Shown here in pieces: positions 5,616 to 13,466 of a DNA stretch of 16,969 nucleotides. The notes below the pieces were generated by a model that did no database searches, was not told the DNA's origin, and saw nothing but the letters and a program-made list of their open reading frames with translations. The translations under genes and the position numbers were made by a program. Source of the stretch: Bacteroidota bacterium (GTDB taxonomy: Bacteria; Bacteroidota; Bacteroidia; Bacteroidales; VadinHA17); contig JAEYZD010000184.1 in NCBI GenBank assembly GCA_023430725.1, positions 1 through 16,969 of the forward strand, written 5' to 3'. Positions within the stretch are counted from its first letter, which is position 1. The number at the start of each line of letters is the position of its first letter.

Positions 5616-8600
5616 ATGTCCTCATTTGTTCATTTACACGTACATACACAATATTCAATCCTTGACGGCGCATCAGCTGTCAAGTCACTTGTCCGCAGGG
5701 CGAAGGAGCTCGGTATGGAAGCCCTGGCCATCACCGACCATGGAAACATGTTCGGCACAAAGGAGTTTCACGATGCCGCCACAGCAGCCGGGCTGAAACC
5801 TATCCTGGGCTGCGAGATATACGTTGCCCGCACAAGCCTCGAGGACAAGACCTCCGTCGAGGACCGCTCCGGTGACCACCTCATCCTCCTGGCAAAAAAC
5901 AAAACCGGGTACCATAACCTTGTCAAGCTTGTCTCACAGGCATGGATAAAGGGATTCTACTACAAGCCCAGGATCGACAAGGAGCTTCTCCGCGCGCACA
6001 GCGAAGGGCTTATTGCCTCCTCGGCATGCATCGCCGGCGAGGCGGCACAGGAGATCCTCTCAGGAAACATCCGCACCGCCGAGGAAGCCATCCTTTCATA
6101 TAAGGAGATATTCGGCGATGACTACTTCCTCGAGGTACAGCGCCATGAGACGACAGACCCCACGGCTGACGTGACTGTCTTCCCCCTGCAGCAAAGGGTT
6201 ATAGCTGCATACCGGGAACTGGCTGCAAGGCACAACATAAAAATCATCGCCTCAAATGACGTACACTTCATCAGGCAGGACGAGGCAGAGGCACATGACA
6301 GGCTCATCTGCCTTAACACCGGAAAGGACATAGACGATCCCAAACGGCTTCGCTATACAAAGCAGGAGTACCTGAAGAGCGGCGAGGAGATGGCTGCGAT
6401 ATTTGCCGATATGCCCGAAGCCCTGAGCAACACCATCGAAATCGCTTCCAGGGTGGAGGAATACAGGCTCAACAGCGAACCTATAATGCCTGATTTCTCC
6501 ATACCGGAGGAGTTCTCTGACAAGGATGATTACCTCAGGCACCTGACTTTGAAGGGTGCCGCAGAGCGATGGGAGACAATCACCCAGGAGATACAGGCAA
6601 GGATAGACTTCGAACTGTCAGTCATTAAGGGGATGGGCTTCCCGGGCTACTTCCTGATAGTGCAGGATTTCCTGAGAGCGGCTCGCGAGATGGGGGTATG
6701 GGTTGGCCCCGGTCGCGGCTCGGCAGCCGGAAGCGTTGTCGCCTATGCGCTTCGGATAACAGACATTGACCCGATAAAATATAACCTCCTGTTCGAGAGG
6801 TTCCTCAACCCTGACCGCATCTCCATGCCTGACATAGACATTGACTTCGATGAGGACGGGCGCGAGAAGGTGCTTCAGTATGTAGTGAACAAATACGGTC
6901 ACGACAGGGTTGCACATATTATCACCTTTGGCACCATGGCAGCCAAGATGGCCATCAGGGATGTGGCGAGGGTCCAGAAGCTGCCGCTCCCGGAAGCCAT
7001 CAGGCTTACAAAGCTGGTGCCGGACAAGCCCGGAACCACACTCGCTTCGGCATACGAAGAGGTGCCTGAACTGCTGAAGGAGAAGGAGTCAAAGGAGCCG
7101 CTTGTGGCCCAGACCCTGAAATTCGCCGAGGTGCTCGAGGGAAGCATCAGGCAGACCGGGGTGCACGCCTGTGGCATCATCATAGGCAAGGATAACCTGT
7201 GCGAACACATTCCCATATGCACAGCAAAGGACACAAACCTCTACGTTACACAGTACGAGGGGAACCACGTTGAATCGGTCGGGCTGCTGAAGATGGACTT
7301 CCTGGGGCTGAAAACCCTCTCAATAATGAAGGACGCCGTTGACAATATCAAAAAATCAAAGGGGGTCACAATCGATCTTCAGACACTGGAGCTCGACGAC
7401 AAAATCACCTATGAGCTCTTCAGCAACGGCGAAACCACCGGCGTGTTCCAGTTTGAATCAGTTGGGATGAAGCGCTACCTGCGTGAACTGAAGCCTAACC
7501 ACTTCGGTGACCTTATTGCAATGAACGCCCTCTACCGCCCCGGGCCGATGGAATACATCCCGCAGTATATCAGGCGCAAGCACGGCAGGGACAAGATCAT
7601 CTACGAGGTACCGGCCATGGAGAAATTCCTGAAGGAGACATACGGGATCACCGTGTACCAGGAACAGGTGATGCTCCTCTCACAGGAACTGGGCGGATTC
7701 ACAAAGGGTCAGGCCGACTCGCTGCGCAAGGCGATGGGGAAGAAGAAGCGTGACATAATGGACAAGCTTAAAGAGCAGTTCATTGAGGGGTGCCGCGTGA
7801 ACGGATATGACCAGAACACAATCAATAAGATCTGGACTGACTGGGAGTCATTTGCAGAATACGCATTCAACAAGTCACACTCCACCTGCTACGCCCTGAT
7901 AGCCTACCAGACGGGGTATCTCAAGGCTAACTACCCGGCTGAGTTCATGGCAGCCGTGCTCAGCCGCAACATCAGTGACATCAAGAAGATCACCGTCATG
8001 ATGGAGGAGACACGGCGGATGGGTATCGAGGTGCTGGGACCGGACGTCAATGAGAGTTTCCTGCAGTTCACAGTAAACCGCAGCGGCAACATCAGGTTCG
8101 GTCTCGGAGCCATCAAGGGTGTTGGCGAAAATGCCGTTCTTCACCTGATAGAGGAGCGTGAGAAAAACGGACCCTTCAGAGACATCTGGGATCTCGCCGA
8201 GAGGGCAAACCTCAACACTGTCAACAAGAAGATGCTTGAGGCAATGGTTGTCTCGGGAGCCCTCGACGGACTTCCGGGGATGACCCGTGCACAGTACTTC
8301 TCCGCTGACGGAAAGGGCTCCAGCTTCCTCGAAAGCCTCATCCGCTACGGCACAAGCGTGAAAAACATAAAAAACAGCACCCAGCAGTCTCTCTTCGGTG
8401 ACACCGGCGGATTCGAGCTGGTGCGCCCGGAACCTGCGCCATGTGCCGACTGGACCAAGCTTGAGAAGCTCAACAAGGAGAAGCAGGTAATAGGCATCTA
8501 CCTCTCATCACACCCTCTTGACGACTTCAGGCTTGAGATCAACACCTTCTGCAATGCCACCCTTGCCGATCTGCAGAACCTGAGCGAGTTTGCAAACCGT

Positions 8601-9101
8601 GAGGTATGCGTTGCAGGCATCGTCACTGACACCCGCAGCGGGGTGACAAAAAACGGAAAGCCCTTCGGGGGATTCACATTGCAGGATTATTCTGATTCAT
8701 TCTCATTCCTGCTGTTTGACAAGGATTATGTCGCGTTCAGCAACTATTTCAGGAATGATTATCAGCTGCTTGTCAAGGGCAGGGTGCAGGGAAGACATTT
8801 CAATCCCGATGAGCTTGAGTTTAAGATAAAGGAAATTCACCTTCTGACAGCAGTGCGTGAAGATCTCATCAAATCGATAACAATCAAGCTCAAACCGGAA
8901 CTGGTGAACACCGAGTTCATCAAGAACCTGAAATCAAAAATCACGGAGAACCCCGGGAACAAATCGCTCAAATTTCTGTTGATAGACCATGACAACAAGA
9001 TTACGATACCGCTCTTCTCGAGAAGCATAAAGGCCGGCATAACAGATGAGCTCCTTGGATGGATCGAAGATAATCCCGAACTCGATTTTAAGGTAAATTA
9101 G
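5616..9101 (+). CDS. dnaE: DNA polymerase III subunit alpha (replicative C-family polymerase)
   Basis: The 1161-residue catalytic subunit of the replicative polymerase. Domain order: PHP domain (about 1-280); palm/thumb/fingers (about 290-830) with catalytic aspartates in MPDIDIDFD (Asp406/408/410) and MDFLGLKTL (Asp561); fingers motifs RPGPMEYIP and FNKSHSTCYALIAYQT; a helix-hairpin-helix region (RFGLGAIKGVGENA, about 827-840); a beta-clamp-binding pentapeptide QQSLF (923-927); and an OB fold (about 995-1075). Length is normal for DnaE. The PHP site keeps the residues that are degenerate in E. coli: His8, His10, Asp17, His42, Glu67, His88, His177, Asp215 and His217. It may therefore bind metal and proofread. 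The start gives MSSFVHLHVHTQYSILDG, the expected N-terminus. It has its own promoter and is followed by trxA and a LOG-family gene on the same strand. Confidence 0.97.
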   Translation: MSSFVHLHVHTQYSILDGASAVKSLVRRAKELGMEALAITDHGNMFGTKEFHDAATAAGLKPILGCEIYVARTSLEDKTSVEDRSGDHLILLAKNKTGYHNLVKLVSQAWIKGFYYKPRIDKELLRAHSEGLIASSACIAGEAAQEILSGNIRTAEEAILSYKEIFGDDYFLEVQRHETTDPTADVTVFPLQQRVIAAYRELAARHNIKIIASNDVHFIRQDEAEAHDRLICLNTGKDIDDPKRLRYTKQEYLKSGEEMAAIFADMPEALSNTIEIASRVEEYRLNSEPIMPDFSIPEEFSDKDDYLRHLTLKGAAERWETITQEIQARIDFELSVIKGMGFPGYFLIVQDFLRAAREMGVWVGPGRGSAAGSVVAYALRITDIDPIKYNLLFERFLNPDRISMPDIDIDFDEDGREKVLQYVVNKYGHDRVAHIITFGTMAAKMAIRDVARVQKLPLPEAIRLTKLVPDKPGTTLASAYEEVPELLKEKESKEPLVAQTLKFAEVLEGSIRQTGVHACGIIIGKDNLCEHIPICTAKDTNLYVTQYEGNHVESVGLLKMDFLGLKTLSIMKDAVDNIKKSKGVTIDLQTLELDDKITYELFSNGETTGVFQFESVGMKRYLRELKPNHFGDLIAMNALYRPGPMEYIPQYIRRKHGRDKIIYEVPAMEKFLKETYGITVYQEQVMLLSQELGGFTKGQADSLRKAMGKKKRDIMDKLKEQFIEGCRVNGYDQNTINKIWTDWESFAEYAFNKSHSTCYALIAYQTGYLKANYPAEFMAAVLSRNISDIKKITVMMEETRRMGIEVLGPDVNESFLQFTVNRSGNIRFGLGAIKGVGENAVLHLIEEREKNGPFRDIWDLAERANLNTVNKKMLEAMVVSGALDGLPGMTRAQYFSADGKGSSFLESLIRYGTSVKNIKNSTQQSLFGDTGGFELVRPEPAPCADWTKLEKLNKEKQVIGIYLSSHPLDDFRLEINTFCNATLADLQNLSEFANREVCVAGIVTDTRSGVTKNGKPFGGFTLQDYSDSFSFLLFDKDYVAFSNYFRNDYQLLVKGRVQGRHFNPDELEFKIKEIHLLTAVREDLIKSITIKLKPELVNTEFIKNLKSKITENPGNKSLKFLLIDHDNKITIPLFSRSIKAGITDELLGWIEDNPELDFKVN

Positions 9102-9113
9102 CACGGCGGTACG

Positions 9114-9142
9114 TTTTGTATCAGCTGAATTTTGTAAGTTTG
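9114..9142 (+). promoter_or_regulatory. Putative promoter of trxA
   Basis: TTTTG (9114-9118), 16 bases, then TAAGTTTG (9135-9142), a perfect -7 element with slightly short spacing. The expected start is near 9149 and the leader about 33 bases. It lies in the 80-base gap after dnaE, so trxA and the LOG gene can probably be expressed independently of dnaE. Confidence 0.5.
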
Positions 9143-9181
9143 AATAAATGAAGAAAAACAATAACAGAAACAAATAATACT

Positions 9182-9499
9182 ATGGCACAGCAAGTTAACG
9201 ACAGCAATTTTGATGAGGTTGTATTGAAGTCAGACAAACCCGTAATCGTGGATTTCTGGGCTGAATGGTGCGGACCCTGCAGGATGATTGCCCCGTACAT
9301 TGAGCAGATTGCAGAGGCTTACAAGGATAAGGCGCTCGTCGTTAAGTGTGATGTAGACAGCTCACCTGACGTTGCCCGCAGGTTCAGCATAAGGAATATC
9401 CCTACTGTTCTCTACTTCAGGAACGGGGAGGTGGTAGACAAGCAGGTGGGGGCAGCTGCCCGCTCGGCGTTCGAAGCCAAACTCACGCCACTGCTCTGA
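9182..9499 (+). CDS. trxA: Thioredoxin
   Basis: A 105-residue classical cytoplasmic thioredoxin: a dithiol reductant for ribonucleotide reductase, peroxiredoxins and methionine sulfoxide reductases, itself reduced by thioredoxin reductase. Seen: VDFWAEWCGPCRMIAPYIEQIA with the active-site Cys30-Gly-Pro-Cys33, the buried Asp24, and the cis-proline Pro74 in RNIPTVLYF. Full length, no signal peptide. A dnaE-trxA order occurs in other Bacteroidota as I recall. It is followed after 7 bases by the LOG-family gene, which implies a shared transcript. Confidence 0.96.
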   Translation: MAQQVNDSNFDEVVLKSDKPVIVDFWAEWCGPCRMIAPYIEQIAEAYKDKALVVKCDVDSSPDVARRFSIRNIPTVLYFRNGEVVDKQVGAAARSAFEAKLTPLL

Positions 9500-9506
9500 T
9501 CCGCTT

Positions 9507-10082
9507 ATGAAGGTTTGTGTTTTTGCAGCTTCCAGCAGCCGCATTGATGATGCCTACAAGAAGTCTGCTGAAGAACTTGGCGTGGCCTTCGCCCGCGAAG
9601 GTGTGCATGCTGTCTACGGTGGCGGAGGGATAGGACTGATGGGCATCTTTGCCGATTCACTGATGGCACACGGAGGATCAGTCACCGGAGTGATCCCGGG
9701 ATTCATGATGGATGAGGGCTGGGGACATGACGGGGTGACTGATATGATCGTGACACCGGACATGTCAGAACGGAAGAAGACTATCTTCGCCATGTCAGAT
9801 GCAGCCGTGGCGCTGCCCGGCGGAGTAGGCACACTGGAGGAACTTACGGAGGTGATAACCCTCAAGCAACTGGGCCAGTTCAACAAGCCAATTATCATTG
9901 TTAATGTTGACGGATTTTATGACCACCTGATAGAATTCTTTGACCATATGGTCAGAAGCCACTTCATGCGGCTCGAACACAAGGATATATGGCAGATTGT
10001 CACAACTGCCGACGAGGTGGTGCCGGCTATCCTCAACTATACCGGCTGGCACGCCGATCCGAAAGTGATTGCAAGGATCTGA
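9507..10082 (+). CDS. LOG family protein (TIGR00730), nucleoside-5'-monophosphate phosphoribohydrolase
   Basis: A 191-residue Rossmann-type protein of the LOG (LONELY GUY) family. Characterised members split N6-modified adenosine monophosphate (cytokinin nucleotides) or AMP into the free base and ribose 5-phosphate. Seen: a glycine-rich nucleotide-binding segment VYGGGGIGLMG (36-46), MSERK with Arg89/Lys90, and the hallmark PGGVGTLEE (104-112) that carries the catalytic glutamate. The core keeps all family motifs, so it should be active. In non-plant bacteria the true role is more likely nucleotide salvage or clean-up than hormone synthesis; the family is often mislabelled lysine decarboxylase. 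It lies 7 bases after trxA, so the two are probably co-transcribed. Downstream is a tandem-repeat-filled gap against a convergent operon. Confidence 0.92.
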   Translation: MKVCVFAASSSRIDDAYKKSAEELGVAFAREGVHAVYGGGGIGLMGIFADSLMAHGGSVTGVIPGFMMDEGWGHDGVTDMIVTPDMSERKKTIFAMSDAAVALPGGVGTLEELTEVITLKQLGQFNKPIIIVNVDGFYDHLIEFFDHMVRSHFMRLEHKDIWQIVTTADEVVPAILNYTGWHADPKVIARI

Positions 10083-10086
10083 TCTC

Positions 10087-10170
10087 TGACCTGCAGATGA
10101 CCTGCAGGCAATCGGCAGTGATCCGGGGTGATCCGGAGTGACTGCGGGGTGATTGCGGGGTGATTGCGGA
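10087..10170. repeat. Degenerate 10-11 bp tandem repeat in a convergent intergenic gap
   Basis: Eight successive units of 10-11 bases can be aligned, starting at 10087, 10098, 10109, 10119, 10129, 10139, 10150 and 10161. Examples are TGACCTGCAGA, TGACCTGCAGG, TGATCCGGGG, TGATCCGGAG, TGACTGCGGGG and TGATTGCGGGG. The third unit is the most degenerate (CAATCGGCAG). Nearly every unit begins with TGA, so the array places stop codons in all three plus-strand frames just after the LOG gene. The period is close to one DNA helical turn. The rest of the 134-base gap holds only a weak ACCC-N5-GGGT stem (10185-10197) and no clear terminator. Confidence 0.7.
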
Positions 10171-10216
10171 AGTCTTGTCTTCTTACCCGGAAAGGGTCAG
10201 GAGCCAGCGGGGAGAG

Positions 10217-13200
10217 TTACGGGATTCTTGTTCCTATAAACAATATGTCATCCACCTGGGCCACTCCGCCCATCCACTCCCTTATTGACTTTTCCAGTCG
10301 GCGCTTCTGCTCATCTACCGGCAACATGTAGATTTTTGAGAGAAGTGCCCTTATGTTTACGGTCTTGAATTTCTTCTCATGCTGACCACCGAACTGGTCA
10401 CCAAAGCCGTCAGTGAAGATATAGAGCATATCTCCGGGCCTGACATCTACCTTTTTGTTCGTAAAGCTCTTACGGGCCTGGCCGTCAATCATCCCTATCG
10501 GGAACCTGTCACCCCTGTAGATAGTCACAACCCCGTCGCGCACATGGTACAGCGGCTGATATGCTCCGGCATATTCAACCGTATGTTCCAGGATGTCATA
10601 TGAGACAATAGAGATATCCATCCCGTCACGCACCGCTTTTTCGCTTCGCTGGAGAAGGGAATGAACAACCTCTATGTTAAGATGGTCAAGTATCTCTGAC
10701 GGCCTTGTTATTCCGCTTTCCCTGACAATCTTGTTGAGGGAGTTGTGGCCGATTATTGACATGAACGCGCCTGGCACACCGTGACCCGTGCAGTCGACCG
10801 CCGCAATGTACTGCCTGAAACCGCTGTCATGCATCCAGTAGAAGTCGCCGCTGACAATATCCTTTGGCATGTAAAGCACGAAAGTGTCATTGAAATAGTT
10901 TTCAGGTGGCATCATTGCTGCCTGTATTCTCTCGGCATACCGTATGCTGGCGGTTGTGTCCCTGCTCTTCTCCTCCAGCTCGAGGCTCTTGCTCACAACT
11001 TCGGCTGTTCTCTCCTCCACCTTTGCCTCGAGGTATTCCTTCTCACGCCTCAGGGACCTCTCGCGTATTGTAATGAAGAGATAGATCCCTGCCGCCAGGA
11101 AGGTGGCACACAGGATGATGAACCATGATGTGGCATATACAGGCCCCCTGATTGAGAAGGAGAGCTTTGCGGGCACCTCGTTCCAGTAGCCGTAGTTGTT
11201 TGAGGCCCTTACCATGAATGTATACCGGCCCGGCCCGAGCGAGGAGTATGCAGCCCTGCTCTGGTCCGTTGTGATCCAGTCCTCATCAGCCCCTTCAAGC
11301 ATAAACTGGTACCTTACGGCACCGGGGTTGACCAGGCAGATGCTTAGGAAATCAAAGATGATCCTGTTCTGGGTATGCATCAGCCTGACACCGTCACGCA
11401 TCGGGAATATCTCATAGTTGACAAGCGTCCGCCAGATATGTGTGACAGGCTCAGTCACCATCGGAGGTATCTTCGAAGGGGTTAGCTTCATGGCTCCATT
11501 GGAGGTCCCGAACCAGAGATCACCCATGTCATCAGTAAACGAAGCATTTGGCCGTGTCTCTATTCCCGTGAAGCCGTTCTTCTCATTGAAGGAGGAGATT
11601 TTACCGGTGTTGCTGTCATACCTGTTAAGCCCCAGGTTGGTCCCGATGAAAAGGTTGCCGGAACGGTCAGACTGAAGCAGGTTCACCGAGTTCATCAGCA
11701 AACCGTCAGCCTCTGATATCTTCTTTATGACCGCATCGTTCTTCAGCCCGTAGAGTCCGTCTATCGTCCCGACCCATATGATCCCGTCAGGAGTCTCCGT
11801 GATTGCTGTCGGATGGACATCACTCCTGAATGTCACGGAGGTGAATTCATTACTGCCCGGAATATGCTTGGTCAGCCCGTTTCGTTCCTCGGTGCCGATC
11901 CAGAGGCAACCGCGGCTGTCGCAGAACAGTGTGGTTATATTATTGCCCGTCAGGCCGTTGATCTGGGTGAAGGTCTGGCTCTCCTTTCGCTTCACATCCC
12001 ACAGGATGAGGGCACGGTCTGTCCCTATCCACAGATTGCCCCGCTGGTCCGTGGTCATAGCCCCGATCCTTAGTGAACGAAGACTCGCGTTGAGGTCAAG
12101 GTCATACCTGTAATTCTTCTCAACCATGTCATACCTGTATACCTCGTCTCCCGATGTGGCGATCCATACATTCTCGTTGCCGTCAGGCCTGATTATGTTA
12201 ACCTGGATCCCTTCGAGGGCCGGAGGAAAACCGTTCAGCTTGATCCGGTCCTCTTCCTTGAGAGCAGGATTGTAAAGCGCCATCCCTTTCCCTGTACCAA
12301 ACCAGTACTTGCCGGAAGGATCCTGCGCAATTGTGAAGACATCATTTGAGGGAAGGAACTGCGGTGCCAGGTAGGAGGTGAAGTGATCTCCCTTGTATAT
12401 GAACAACCCGGCGTCCCGGTCAGCAATCAGTACGTTCTTTTCCTTGTCCTCTATCATGCATAGTATATGCTGAGCCTTCAATCCGTTGCTGTTGTTGAAG
12501 ACCGTTGCCCCTTCCGGTGAGAATACAGTTATCCCTCCCCTGCTCTCCCAGTCTTCCATTGATGAAACCCATATGTTTCCACGGTAGTCTTCAAGGATAT
12601 ATGTGACGAAGTTTCCCCACAGTCCGTTTCGTGTATCGTAAAAGCCCATCTCGCCTGTCTCTGCATCCTGGCGGTAAAGCCCCCCGTTAAAGGTTCCGAA
12701 CCACATGTTGCCCCGGGAGTCTTCAAAGATTGTTGTTGTCAGGAAGTAGCGGGTGAGCCCTTCAGGATTATACGGTATGAACCTGTCACTTGCATGGTCA
12801 TACTTCTTTATTCCCATGTCAGTGATGCAGAAAAGGTTGCCGCGACGGTCAGCATAGAAGCCGAAGGCATCATTGCTGAGACCCTGGCGTCCCATATACT
12901 GCTGCCCGGTCATCAGGACAGCCCTGTGGGCGGGCATGTCAAGACGAAGAGCTCCGCCGAGAGATGTTGAAATCCAGATTGAACCTTCATACTCCACAAT
13001 ACCTGTTACATCTCCGGTAAGGCTCGTAACCGGTCTGACCGGGTCACTGATACGGGCGGAATCAACACCCACAAACATCCCGGGGGAGAATGAGAGTCGT
13101 CTGATTATGTTGTCCTCGATTATTGAGAGCCCACCCCCTATGTGTCCGAGCCACAGCCGTCCCCGGCTGTCCTCGAAAATGCTCTTCACCCCTCCGGGTG

Positions 13201-13462
13201 CAAGGCTGTCCGATGTTGAGAAATTTTCAAACCGGAGGCCGTCAAAACGGGTGACACCGCTGCCTGTCCCGAGCCAGATGAAGTCATTGGCATCCTGTAT
13301 GACAGTGTATACCTTGGAGGCGCTCAGACCCTCCTTGGAACCGTACTGTTCAAAATAGTAGTTCTGCCCACTGAGAACCGGGGTCAGGATAATAAGAGAC
13401 AGAAGCAGCAGGGCTGTGACAAATGGTGATCTTATGCCGGAATTGCTGCTTCGTCCGTACAT
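10217..13462 (-). CDS. Propeller sensor / SpoIIE-type PP2C phosphatase transmembrane receptor
   Basis: A 1081-residue one-component receptor. Order: signal peptide or N-terminal anchor (about 12-32, possible cleavage LSG|Q33); 14 two-component-regulator propeller repeats (about 48-662), each ending in forms like DSRGRLWLGT or DQRGNLWIGT, enough for two seven-bladed propellers; a Y_Y_Y domain (about 700-772, YQFMLEGADEDW, then LGPGRYTFMVRASNN); one membrane span (about 778-799); a coiled coil (about 800-848); and a SpoIIE/PP2C Ser/Thr phosphatase domain (about 850-1080). Likely metal-binding acidic residues are Asp873 (SGDFYW), Asp890 (VDCTGHG), Asp1018 (TDGFGDQ) and Asp1071/1072 (DDILFIG), so it looks active. 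The usual output of such propellers is a histidine kinase; here it is a phosphatase. It starts 4 bases after the caspase-like gene ends and has no obvious ribosome site, which suggests translational coupling. Known SpoIIE-type phosphatases often act on STAS anti-anti-sigma factors; none is encoded here. Confidence 0.93.
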   Translation of the reverse strand: MYGRSSNSGIRSPFVTALLLLSLIILTPVLSGQNYYFEQYGSKEGLSASKVYTVIQDANDFIWLGTGSGVTRFDGLRFENFSTSDSLAPGGVKSIFEDSRGRLWLGHIGGGLSIIEDNIIRRLSFSPGMFVGVDSARISDPVRPVTSLTGDVTGIVEYEGSIWISTSLGGALRLDMPAHRAVLMTGQQYMGRQGLSNDAFGFYADRRGNLFCITDMGIKKYDHASDRFIPYNPEGLTRYFLTTTIFEDSRGNMWFGTFNGGLYRQDAETGEMGFYDTRNGLWGNFVTYILEDYRGNIWVSSMEDWESRGGITVFSPEGATVFNNSNGLKAQHILCMIEDKEKNVLIADRDAGLFIYKGDHFTSYLAPQFLPSNDVFTIAQDPSGKYWFGTGKGMALYNPALKEEDRIKLNGFPPALEGIQVNIIRPDGNENVWIATSGDEVYRYDMVEKNYRYDLDLNASLRSLRIGAMTTDQRGNLWIGTDRALILWDVKRKESQTFTQINGLTGNNITTLFCDSRGCLWIGTEERNGLTKHIPGSNEFTSVTFRSDVHPTAITETPDGIIWVGTIDGLYGLKNDAVIKKISEADGLLMNSVNLLQSDRSGNLFIGTNLGLNRYDSNTGKISSFNEKNGFTGIETRPNASFTDDMGDLWFGTSNGAMKLTPSKIPPMVTEPVTHIWRTLVNYEIFPMRDGVRLMHTQNRIIFDFLSICLVNPGAVRYQFMLEGADEDWITTDQSRAAYSSLGPGRYTFMVRASNNYGYWNEVPAKLSFSIRGPVYATSWFIILCATFLAAGIYLFITIRERSLRREKEYLEAKVEERTAEVVSKSLELEEKSRDTTASIRYAERIQAAMMPPENYFNDTFVLYMPKDIVSGDFYWMHDSGFRQYIAAVDCTGHGVPGAFMSIIGHNSLNKIVRESGITRPSEILDHLNIEVVHSLLQRSEKAVRDGMDISIVSYDILEHTVEYAGAYQPLYHVRDGVVTIYRGDRFPIGMIDGQARKSFTNKKVDVRPGDMLYIFTDGFGDQFGGQHEKKFKTVNIRALLSKIYMLPVDEQKRRLEKSIREWMGGVAQVDDILFIGTRIP

Positions 13463-13466
13463 CAGG

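Noticed and set aside
5616..9101. Intein, frameshift or mobile insertion in dnaE
   Set aside because: The protein is collinear with the family from PHP to OB fold with no unexplained insert, and no internal stop.
10185..10197. ACCC-N5-GGGT stem in the convergent gap as a bidirectional terminator
   Set aside because: Only 4 base pairs and no U-run on either strand. It may help termination but cannot be called from sequence.
10781..13358. Several plus-strand open frames of 70-161 codons opposite the receptor gene
   Set aside because: They lie antisense to a well-supported 1081-residue protein with conserved domains throughout, and their translations show no recognisable features.
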